The notes under the pieces are model-generated. The model had not been told where the DNA came from. It ran no database searches and was given only the letters and a program-made list of their open reading frames with translations. This document shows, piece by piece, positions 57,147 to 64,000 of a DNA stretch of 64,000 bases (position 1 is the stretch's first letter; every line of letters begins with the position of its first letter). The translations under genes were made by a program, and so were the position numbers. Source of the stretch: Chryseobacterium sp. S0630 (GTDB lineage: Bacteria; Bacteroidota; Bacteroidia; Flavobacteriales; Weeksellaceae). Where the stretch lies: NCBI RefSeq assembly GCF_024158915.1, contig NZ_JAMZGF010000002.1, positions 112,434 through 176,433 of the forward strand, in the 5' to 3' direction.

Positions 57147-57752
57147 CTATAGTTCTGAGATTTTCTTTCTGAAATACTGATTGGTTTCCACGATGAGCTC
57201 ATAGTTGGCTCGTTTCAGTCTCTGGCTTACCGAAGACTGTGAAATAGCAAATCTCTTAGCAAGATCTTCCTGTGTGATATCCTGATTCATGATCATTTCA
57301 TGAATAATCTCTGCCGTAGCCATTGTCCAGTTATCAAAATCCTTGGACGACCATTTCAACAGGATATTAAGATCTCTGTCCACCGGATCACTGGAGGTTT
57401 TAATAGCAACCGTATGACCGTCGCTTTTAAGATCATTAAGCAGTCTTCCTGAATTCACATAAGCTGTACCGTTAGATTCAGTGATTTTCTCAGAAGAGAA
57501 ACTTTCCTCACCAATACCTATGGCCATTCTTACATCCAGATTTTCGACACTTTTAATAAGAGATTTTATGGCTAGAAAACGCCAGAAAACGTCATCAATT
57601 TTGCACTTGAACTGAAACTCATCTCCTCTGTAGATTTCCCATGTGTGAGGAGCGCTTCCCCATTTTTCGAGAAGATGTTTAAGCCTGGTAATCCAAACTT
57701 CAGTGTCCGCATGCTGTGAATTTATAATATCACCGGTAATGACCGCTATCAT
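57147..57752 (-). CDS. SatD-like protein with C-terminal helix-turn-helix
   Basis: This 201-aa protein starts MIAVITGDIINSQ, has the RGDEFQFKC and MAIGIGEES segments of the SatD family and ends with a helix-turn-helix (QEDLAKRFAISQSSVSQRLKRANYELI). ATG 57752 is chosen; a TATATTTG -7 box ends 5 bp upstream of it, so the mRNA may be leaderless. Two similar operators overlap and precede the promoter. A self-regulating DNA-binding protein is the best reading. Confidence 0.78.
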   Translation of the reverse strand: MIAVITGDIINSQHADTEVWITRLKHLLEKWGSAPHTWEIYRGDEFQFKCKIDDVFWRFLAIKSLIKSVENLDVRMAIGIGEESFSSEKITESNGTAYVNSGRLLNDLKSDGHTVAIKTSSDPVDRDLNILLKWSSKDFDNWTMATAEIIHEMIMNQDITQEDLAKRFAISQSSVSQRLKRANYELIVETNQYFRKKISEL

Positions 57753-57756
57753 ACTG

Positions 57757-57764
57757 CAAATATA
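57757..57764 (-). promoter_or_regulatory. Bacteroidota -7 box (TATATTTG) of the SatD-DUF3307 operon
   Basis: The reverse complement of 57757-57764 reads TATATTTG, ending only 5 bp before the start codon, so the transcript may begin at or near the ATG. Confidence 0.5.
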
Positions 57765-57809
57765 AGCATAATTACTTATATATAAAAAATATAAGCAGAA
57801 ACACTTATA
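57761..57809. promoter_or_regulatory. Twin operators TATAAGC-N6-ACTTATA
   Basis: TATAAGCATAATTACTTATA (57761-57780) and TATAAGCAGAAACACTTATA (57790-57809) share both arms and the 6-bp spacer and lie 29 bp apart. A half site GCTTATA occurs at 57832. The first overlaps the -7 box. They are probable binding sites for the SatD-like protein. Confidence 0.65.
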
Positions 57810-57839
57810 GATATTCATTATTAGCGAATCAGCTTATAT

Positions 57840-58139
57840 CAATGATGCAGTAAACATAAGGTTTTTAGGGCGTTATATAAAACCATACAATAGCAAAAAA
57901 GCAAAAAAATGTTCAATCTTTTATTATGATGTCGACTTTAACTCTACTTTTTTATATTTTTTTTATAATAAGAAGCTGTTCCTGCTATCCGCTTATACTC
58001 CTCGCTCCATCGCTCTCCCACACTCAAACCCATACACGCTCAAACCCAACTCCGGGGTAACCGCTGCTATCAGGGCTAGGACAGTCATTGCGGGCAAGGC
58101 GAAACAATCTCTTGAATGATTTCTATACCATATAAAGTA
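57840..58139. repeat. Intergenic region with REP-like fragment
   Basis: The region has no ORF. It includes a C-rich stretch (58004-58080; CCTGCTATCCGCTTATACTC, TCAAACCCAACTCCGGGGTA) and TCATTGCGGGCAAGGCG at 58086, words that look like an interspersed repeat and differ in composition from the AT-rich surroundings. Not seen elsewhere in the window. Confidence 0.4.
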
Positions 58140-58170
58140 AACCTAACAGGTTTTAAAAACCTGTTAGGTT
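58140..58170 (-). terminator. Perfect 31-bp hairpin after the endonuclease gene
   Basis: AACCTAACAGGTTTT (58140-58154), one A, then AAAACCTGTTAGGTT (58156-58170). It lies 42 bp past the stop of the minus-strand gene at 58212. No long T run follows, so it could be a repeat palindrome acting as terminator. Confidence 0.65.
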
Positions 58171-58211
58171 TGGCTTGTCACAAAAATTATAGTATTTAAA
58201 TTCGGTTTTAT

Positions 58212-60125
58212 TTACTTTTTAATAAACTGATGCGCTTTCTCATCAAGCTTTAAGAAATATATTCCTGCAGGAATTCCCATCACCGGAATACTTTTCTTAT
58301 TTCTAAACGGATCTTTCTCCGTATAAATCACTTTCCCGGAAAGATCTATAATCTGAACTGTTTTTACATTGGTAACTTCTCCGTTCACATATAGATTATC
58401 GTAAACAGGATTCGGATAGATGGTAAACTCATTATTAACAGTAATTAATTCCGCTGTAGACAAAGCACCACCCAGATCCTGACAGTAATTGGACGGATAA
58501 GAATCCCATTCACTGATAGTAAATGTATCGTTAGGCTGATTGATCGTATTCTTTCTATATAAAGATACATTCCCATTGTTGTTCGTTGTATATTTTACTC
58601 CGATAGCATCTACTGTCACCGTTTTATTATAAGCTAGCTCAACATAGTTTCCACCTGCAAACATCATAGGATCAGAAGCTGTTACAAATCTTGCCTGGCC
58701 AGCGGTATAACATGACAGAGTACCTTTTGGATTCAGAATAACAAAAGTTTCGTTATTCCCTACTTTACCTTCCAGTTCATAAGTATCTCCACTGTAAATA
58801 GCCCCTGAAGAATTATTTTTAAACTGAATATTAATCCTGTAATTATTTAAATTAACTTCATGCCCCGTTTTATTAACGATTTCCAGAGCATTATTCTTAA
58901 TAAATTCAGTATTCGTTCCCGATATATATTTTGTAATCATAAGATCCTGAGCATATGAATCCGAAGCAATCGTTGAAGCTGTCAATGTATTGCTGAACGG
59001 AGATTCCAGATATGCTTTATCAAAAGCTTTCACTGTAAAGGTATAAGTAGTTGAAGGACTCAGATGATCTATACTTATGGAAGTCCCTTTTGTAACAGCA
59101 ACAGGCGTCGTTGATCCATTGATATAAACCCTGTACCCTAAAACATCAGTATCCGGAGAAGCTGTCCAGTTCAGATTGACAAAATAAGCATTCTGCTGGG
59201 TTGAGACCAGTGATCCCGGAGCTGCAGGAGCTATATTATCAGGCGTTTCGGACCAGATCATATCAATCCACTCGGGATGGTCAATGAATGGATTTCTGTT
59301 TTTCTGTATCGTATAGATGGTATTGTTCCGGTCAATTTCTCTTTGGGAAACAGGATCTGCGGCACTCCATTGTTTCAGCATAGCAATATAGGCAAGATCA
59401 ACCGCTCTTTCTTCCGTTCCATCCAATGGACATTGATCGGTAACCGGAGTAAGATTAGCAGAAGTAGTATAAGCCGTATTGAATGAGCCCAATTTTCCTT
59501 CATATCGAACTGCAAAATACAACAAGCTCCTGGCAATATCCCCTTTGAATTCATTAATAGGTTCATACACTCTTCCCGTATAAGGGTAGTTTGGAATGGC
59601 TGCATTGGATATTCTCGAAGTATTGGAAAAAATATAATGGTTGGTATTATTTCCTATCCCATAAGGATAATTGCTTCTTCGCTGATTGATATAGCCATCC
59701 ACAGGAATAATAAAGTTCAGATCCGAATACATAGGATAATCACTGATGGACGAGCTTGTACTGAACGTACTTTGTGGCATCATATGCTCTCGGTTGTATC
59801 CCTGACCTTCCGCACCAACTCCCGCCACCATCTGGTCTACAGTATATTCATAGGAATCAGGCCCAGAAGGAATTTCAGAATAGATATCTAGTAAATATTG
59901 AGTATTGGAAGCATCATGATCATAATATTTATCCAGATCAGTCTGTCCATATAATACCTTAAGATCGTCATAATGCCAGTTGACCATCTTTTCGGAAATA
60001 ATATCGTGAAGTTTTGATTTCAGAGCATACCCTGTCAATCCTGCTGTTCCATCGTAATATCCGGCAGGAGCCTGCGCAGAAATATAAGAGGAAATTAAAA
60101 TGATAGGAAGTAGAATTTTTTTCAT
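58212..60125 (-). CDS. Secreted endonuclease I with fibronectin III, lamin-tail and type IX sorting domains
   Basis: This 637-aa protein has a signal peptide (MKKILLPIILISSYISAQ), an endonuclease I domain (GYNREHMMPQSTF with the catalytic histidine; residues about 20-280), a fibronectin type III domain (PGSLVSTQQNAYFVNLNWTAS...YRVYING), a lamin-tail-like domain (MITKYISGTNTEFIKNNALEIVNKTG) and a C-terminal sorting domain (FTIYPNPVYDNLYVNGEV ... GIYFLKL). It is exported by the type IX system to degrade DNA outside the cell. Confidence 0.9.
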   Translation of the reverse strand: MKKILLPIILISSYISAQAPAGYYDGTAGLTGYALKSKLHDIISEKMVNWHYDDLKVLYGQTDLDKYYDHDASNTQYLLDIYSEIPSGPDSYEYTVDQMVAGVGAEGQGYNREHMMPQSTFSTSSSISDYPMYSDLNFIIPVDGYINQRRSNYPYGIGNNTNHYIFSNTSRISNAAIPNYPYTGRVYEPINEFKGDIARSLLYFAVRYEGKLGSFNTAYTTSANLTPVTDQCPLDGTEERAVDLAYIAMLKQWSAADPVSQREIDRNNTIYTIQKNRNPFIDHPEWIDMIWSETPDNIAPAAPGSLVSTQQNAYFVNLNWTASPDTDVLGYRVYINGSTTPVAVTKGTSISIDHLSPSTTYTFTVKAFDKAYLESPFSNTLTASTIASDSYAQDLMITKYISGTNTEFIKNNALEIVNKTGHEVNLNNYRINIQFKNNSSGAIYSGDTYELEGKVGNNETFVILNPKGTLSCYTAGQARFVTASDPMMFAGGNYVELAYNKTVTVDAIGVKYTTNNNGNVSLYRKNTINQPNDTFTISEWDSYPSNYCQDLGGALSTAELITVNNEFTIYPNPVYDNLYVNGEVTNVKTVQIIDLSGKVIYTEKDPFRNKKSIPVMGIPAGIYFLKLDEKAHQFIKK

Positions 60126-60290
60126 ACTTTAAAAATTGGGGAACTAAAATAGTGAAATAAAAAACGGAAAAGACTGAATATTTTATTAAGAAAGTATTAA
60201 TTCTCAAAATATAAAAATTTGAAAATTAAAGGGATTACCCTTTAGATATTACGATTGAAATAATTTATTTTAGCATTCCATCAATTTGGT

Positions 60291-60298
60291 TATCTTTG
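60291..60298 (+). promoter_or_regulatory. Bacteroidota -7 box (TATCTTTG) of the acyl-CoA dehydrogenase gene
   Basis: TATCTTTG fits TAnnTTTG, 18 bp before the ATG at 60317. Confidence 0.55.
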
Positions 60299-60316
60299 GG
60301 AACTAACTATTATTAT

Positions 60317-61456
60317 ATGAATACAGAGACTATTGACAACATCAAAATGATAGCGGAAACCGCTAGAGAATTCGCAGAAAAGAACATCAGACCGAATATT
60401 ATGGAATGGGATGAAAGCCAAACGTTTCCAAAAGACTTATTCCACCAATTGGGTGAGATGGGTTTTATGGGAATTGTAGTTCCTGAACAATATGGAGGTT
60501 CTGGCTTAGGGTATCATGAGTATGTTACTATTCTGGACGAAATTTCTCAGGTTGACCCATCTATTGGTCTTTCTGTAGCAGCACACAACTCACTTTGCAC
60601 CAATCATATTTATGAATTTGGAAATGAAGAACAAAGACACAAATGGCTTCCTCAGCTGGCTTCCGGAAAAGTAATCGGAGCTTGGGGACTTACAGAGCAC
60701 AACACAGGTTCTGATTCAGGAGGTATGTCTACTACAGCTGTAAAAGATGGTGATGAATGGATCATCAACGGAGCTAAAAATTTCATTACTCACGCTATTT
60801 CAGGAGATATTGCCGTAGTAATGACAAGAACAGGAGAAATAGGGGCTAAAAATAACTCTACAGCTTTTGTTTTAGAAAAAGGAATGCCTGGTTTTACTTC
60901 TGGAAAAAAAGAAAATAAACTGGGAATGCGTGCTTCTGAAACAGCAGAATTAATTTTTGATAACGTACGTGTACCGGATTCTCACCGTTTAGGAGAGGTA
61001 GGCGAAGGTTTCAAACAAGCTATGAAAGTTTTGGACGGTGGTAGAATCTCTATTGCTGCATTAAGTTTAGGTACTGCAAGAGGAGCTTACAAAGCTGCTT
61101 TGAAGTATGCAAAAGAAAGACATCAGTTCGGAAAACCTATTGCAGATTTCCAGGCAATCAACTTCATGTTGGCAGATATGGCTACAGAAATTGATGCTGC
61201 TGAACTTCTTATCCAAAGAGCTTCTACGCTTAAAAATGCAAAACAAAAAATGACAAAAGAAGGAGCTATGGCTAAACTATACGCTTCTGAAGCTTGTGTA
61301 AGAATCTCAAACAATGCGGTTCAGATCTTCGGAGGATACGGATATACAAAGGACTTCCCTGCTGAAAAGTTCTATAGAGACTCTAAGCTTTGTACGATTG
61401 GAGAAGGAACTTCTGAGATCCAGAGACTGGTAATCGGAAGAGATATCACGAAATAA
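60317..61456 (+). CDS. Acyl-CoA dehydrogenase
   Basis: This 379-aa flavoenzyme has the ACAD pattern: FMGIVVPEQYGGSGLGYHEY, GAWGLTEHNTGSDSGGMSTTA and the C-terminal QIFGGYGYTKDFPAEKFYRDSKLCTIGEGTSEIQR with the catalytic-base region. The start at 60317 (MNTETIDN) is used; the extra 7 codons upstream overlap the promoter. It oxidises an acyl-CoA to enoyl-CoA with FAD; chain length unknown. DinB-family gene follows after 21 bp. Confidence 0.92.
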   Translation: MNTETIDNIKMIAETAREFAEKNIRPNIMEWDESQTFPKDLFHQLGEMGFMGIVVPEQYGGSGLGYHEYVTILDEISQVDPSIGLSVAAHNSLCTNHIYEFGNEEQRHKWLPQLASGKVIGAWGLTEHNTGSDSGGMSTTAVKDGDEWIINGAKNFITHAISGDIAVVMTRTGEIGAKNNSTAFVLEKGMPGFTSGKKENKLGMRASETAELIFDNVRVPDSHRLGEVGEGFKQAMKVLDGGRISIAALSLGTARGAYKAALKYAKERHQFGKPIADFQAINFMLADMATEIDAAELLIQRASTLKNAKQKMTKEGAMAKLYASEACVRISNNAVQIFGGYGYTKDFPAEKFYRDSKLCTIGEGTSEIQRLVIGRDITK

Positions 61457-61477
61457 CATTTTAAAATCCCAATACAA

Positions 61478-61975
61478 ATGATTAAACAGGCACTTTTAGG
61501 TGAATTTCTGCATGAAGCTGAAAACACCAGAAAAATTTTACAGGCAATACCCGACAGCGCACTGGATTGGAAACCGTCCGAAAAAAACTGGACAACCGGT
61601 CAGCTCGCCTCTCACATTGCTGAAGTATACAATTGGTACGAATCCACTTTCAATAAGGATGTTTTTGATATGGGTACGTACAAGTATGACAAAGGAGATA
61701 TTTCCAAAGCGGAGAATATCCTTGCAAAATTTGAAGAAAATGTTGCCAACGCACAGAAAGTTCTTGAAAACTCGGATGAAAACACTTATTTCAATGAGTG
61801 GAAAATGGAAATGGACGGAAATGTACTTTTCCCTCCTATGCCAAAAGTTCAGGTGGTAAGAGCATTTCTTTATAATCATTTGTACCATCACAGAGGTGAG
61901 TTGGTGGTTTACCTAAGATCAACCGGAAATAAAGTTCCCGGACTTTATGGTCCTACTGCTGATGATAAAATGTAA
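61478..61975 (+). CDS. DinB-family protein
   Basis: This 165-aa four-helix protein has DinB features: WKPSEKNWTTGQLASHIAEVYNWYE with the first histidine and VRAFLYNHLYHHRGELVVYLRSTG with the HxxxH pair, a three-histidine metal site. Members are thiol-transferases or unknown metal enzymes. It follows the acyl-CoA dehydrogenase gene after 21 bp and ends in a strong terminator. Confidence 0.87.
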   Translation: MIKQALLGEFLHEAENTRKILQAIPDSALDWKPSEKNWTTGQLASHIAEVYNWYESTFNKDVFDMGTYKYDKGDISKAENILAKFEENVANAQKVLENSDENTYFNEWKMEMDGNVLFPPMPKVQVVRAFLYNHLYHHRGELVVYLRSTGNKVPGLYGPTADDKM

Positions 61976-62002
61976 TTAAAGATTGCATACATTCAATATA
62001 GT

Positions 62003-62033
62003 AAGCTGTTTCATTTTGAAACAGCTTTTTTTA
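62003..62033 (+). terminator. Terminator of the acyl-CoA dehydrogenase/DinB transcript
   Basis: AAGCTGTTTC pairs with GAAACAGCTT (5-nt loop) and a T run follows. The stem is the same as at 6810. Confidence 0.92.
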
Positions 62034-62348
62034 TTAACAGAATGAGTGGAGCAGTAATATTTAGCAAAATTTAATTCACTAATATTATTCATACATAATT
62101 ACATAATCAATAAATCATATTGCCTCTTTTTGATAAATTAATAAATAAAATACTTATTTTTTATTTTTTTTAAATTAAAATTCATTTCATCACTTTCACT
62201 TTTCTTTTATTAATAAGCTTTTTCAATTATATTCAATGCATCGCATAATACATTAAGGCCAGAGTCCAAAATTTCCTTAAAAAATTTTGTTTTTCGTAAC
62301 ATATTTTTTATTAGATTTGGAATTCCACAATCAAATTTAATATTTAAT
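62034..62348. other. AT-rich intergenic region with a metalloprotease promoter
   Basis: Nothing protein-coding is supported. Near its end TTTG (62286-62289) and TAGATTTG (62312-62319) form a -33/-7 pair 22 bp apart, 30 bp before the metalloprotease ATG. Confidence 0.55.
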
Positions 62349-64000
62349 ATGAAAAAACAATTAACGCTGATTGGAATGCTCCTTATTTCGGGTATTTCTT
62401 TCGCACAGACTGACCGTCTTTGGTCTGAAGGTTCAAAAAGAACTTCATCAGAGATCTTTGAAAACAAAACCAGTATCAGCAATCCTAAGGTATACAACCT
62501 GGATATCAACGGATTGAAAAACATTCTGGCAAAAGCTCCCAAAAGACTGGCTGCAGGCGAAAAATCAGAACTCATCATCTCTTTTCCGAATTCTGAAGGC
62601 AGAATGGAAAATTTTAAAGTGAGGGAGAATTCCAATTTTGCCCCTGAGTTGGCAGCAAAATATCCGGATATCAAATCCTATGTAGGACAAGGTCTGGATG
62701 ATCCTAATTCCACAGTCTATTTCAGTGTTTCTCCACTAGGACTGTCATCCATGGAAATTTATGGTGATAAATCGGCTGTTTTCATCGAGCCTTACACCAA
62801 AGATCTTTCTTCGTATGTAGTGTACAGAAAATCTGACAAAAAAGATGATCTTAACAAATTTGAATGTACCGTAGTAGATGCTGCACAGAAAGGAGTTTCC
62901 AATTCTGCTCTTGCAGCAAGACCTAACGCTGATGATGCTAAACTGAGAACATTCAGACTGGCATTATCCTGCACAGGAGAATACACTACTTATTTCGGAG
63001 GTACAAAAGCTCAGGCTTTAGCAGCAATGAATACCACAATGACCCGTGTAAACGGTGTTTTTGAAAAAGATTTCGCTGCAAGAATGGTTCTGATCGCTAA
63101 CAACGACGCGGTTATTTACACCAACGCTTCTACAGACCCTTATTCTGCTGCTTCAGGAATGAGCAGCTGGAATTCTCAGCTACAAAGCACTTTAACCTCT
63201 GTAATTGGTGAAGCCAACTATGATATCGGACACTTGTTCGGAGCTTCAGGAGGTGGAGGAAATGCAGGATGTATCGGCTGTATCTGTACAAACGGATCTA
63301 AAGGAAGTGGTTATACTTCTCCGGCAGATGCCATTCCTTCAGGAGATAATTTCGATATCGACTATGTAGCTCATGAAATGGGACATCAGTTCGGTGGAAA
63401 CCACACTTTTTCTCATGGAAATGAAGGTACAGGCGTAAACGTGGAACCAGGATCAGGATCAACCATCATGGGATATGCAGGAATCACCAGCCAGGATATC
63501 CAACCGCATTCTGATGCATTTTTCCATGCGGTAAGTATTCAGCAGATTACCAATAATATTAAAGCTAAAACCTGCTCCGTTAATACCAATACAGGAAATT
63601 CCATTCCTACAGCTAGTGCAGGTTCAGATTACACCATTCCAAAAGGAACACCATTCGTACTGACAGGTACAGGAACGGATGCTGACGGTGATTCTTTAAC
63701 CTACATCTGGGAACAAATGGACAGTGCTTCTTCTTCTCAGACGGGAGCAAGCTCTGCAGCAAGCGCTACAAAAGCTTCTGGACCTAATTTCAGATCATGG
63801 ACTCCTACCACTGCACCTGTAAGATATTTCCCAAGAATGGCTTCGGTTTTAACAGGCGCAACTACTACAGCTGGTTCTGAAATCACAGTAGAAGCACTTT
63901 CTTCAGTAGCCAGAACCTTGAATTTCAGATTTACCGTTCGTGATAACAAAGCGGGAGGTTCCGGAAATAATTCTGACGATGCGGTAATCACCGTAAATTC
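62349..64000 (+). CDS. Secreted zinc metalloprotease (reprolysin-like metzincin), 5' part
   Basis: The frame starts MKKQLTLIGMLLISGISFAQ (signal peptide) and stays open to the window end (550 codons shown). After a prodomain it has the zinc site HEMGHQFGGNH at residues 342-352 (HExxHxxGxxH) and the Met-turn TIMGYAG around residue 374, placing it with metzincins (M12B-like). Cysteines are clustered before the site (GCIGCIC). The C-terminal part, where a type IX sorting domain is expected, lies outside the window. Confidence 0.9.
   Translation, partial: MKKQLTLIGMLLISGISFAQTDRLWSEGSKRTSSEIFENKTSISNPKVYNLDINGLKNILAKAPKRLAAGEKSELIISFPNSEGRMENFKVRENSNFAPELAAKYPDIKSYVGQGLDDPNSTVYFSVSPLGLSSMEIYGDKSAVFIEPYTKDLSSYVVYRKSDKKDDLNKFECTVVDAAQKGVSNSALAARPNADDAKLRTFRLALSCTGEYTTYFGGTKAQALAAMNTTMTRVNGVFEKDFAARMVLIANNDAVIYTNASTDPYSAASGMSSWNSQLQSTLTSVIGEANYDIGHLFGASGGGGNAGCIGCICTNGSKGSGYTSPADAIPSGDNFDIDYVAHEMGHQFGGNHTFSHGNEGTGVNVEPGSGSTIMGYAGITSQDIQPHSDAFFHAVSIQQITNNIKAKTCSVNTNTGNSIPTASAGSDYTIPKGTPFVLTGTGTDADGDSLTYIWEQMDSASSSQTGASSAASATKASGPNFRSWTPTTAPVRYFPRMASVLTGATTTAGSEITVEALSSVARTLNFRFTVRDNKAGGSGNNSDDAVITVN

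Noticed and set aside
62210..62674. 154-codon minus-strand frame over the start of the metalloprotease gene
   Set aside because: It is antisense to the signal peptide and prodomain of a clear secreted protease and has no family match.

Overview
The window is AT-rich chromosomal DNA of a Bacteroidota flavobacterium, most likely Chryseobacterium or a close relative in the Weeksellaceae. The signs are: TAnnTTTG-type -7 boxes instead of E. coli-like promoters, few Shine-Dalgarno sequences, a type IX secretion sorting domain, bacillithiol-system genes, PorT-like outer-membrane barrels and a bacteriocin-like leader starting MKNLKKLSR. The genus is an inference. I saw no rRNA, tRNA, CRISPR array, insertion sequence or prophage.

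Layout. 1-7 kb: the 3' part of a beta-hydroxyacid dehydrogenase gene, a PPC-domain protein, a Crp/Fnr regulator beside a PRISE-family reductase with two FNR-like boxes between them, an AraC regulator, a GlcG-like protein, an SDR and a secreted S41 peptidase. 7-14 kb: the ligase-associated DNA repair set (MBL exonuclease, ATP-dependent ligase, DEXH helicase, PdeM) with a phosphoglycerate mutase inside it; repeat elements flank the helicase. 14-26 kb: a double-glycine-leader peptide locus, an MFS exporter divergent from a TetR gene, a small membrane/rhodanese operon behind a 26-bp palindrome, a nitrilase and AraC gene, a PPOX-fold protein, a cupin/DHDPS-like/thioredoxin set divergent from a MocR regulator, and an exported flavodoxin-RidA fusion divergent from an AraC regulator.

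26-38 kb: an almost wholly minus-strand stress island. It holds a DUF6766-like membrane protein, a FAD-Rieske oxidoreductase, a 54-aa lipoprotein, two SDRs, a CinA-like protein, a zinc alcohol dehydrogenase, a large-subunit catalase, two unknown proteins, a YciE/F ferritin-like protein, an acidic/RGG/KGG low-complexity protein and two paralogous Crp/Fnr regulators. 38-47 kb: an EamA exporter with a divergent MocR regulator, a bacillithiol operon (BstA-like, DUF1569, YtxJ, Crp/Fnr), a DEAD-box helicase, pncA, an rRNA pseudouridine synthase and aroB.

47-53 kb: five tandem outer-membrane beta-barrel paralogues. Each is a separate unit with a strong terminator, and each is preceded by a GG-N10-G(C/A/T) motif of sigma-54 (-24/-12) type. 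A sixth promoter-terminator pair has no ORF between. 53-58 kb: a glycerophosphodiesterase, purF and purC with a 23S-rRNA-IVS-type four-helix-bundle gene inserted between them inside complementary ends, and a SatD-like/DUF3307 pair with twin operators. 58-64 kb: a secreted endonuclease I with a type IX sorting domain, an acyl-CoA dehydrogenase, a DinB-family protein and the 5' part of a secreted metzincin protease that runs off the window.

Cross-cutting signals: several families of inverted or composite intergenic repeats, and TTG starts for three of the four ligase-associated genes. All promoter, operator and terminator calls were made by eye.
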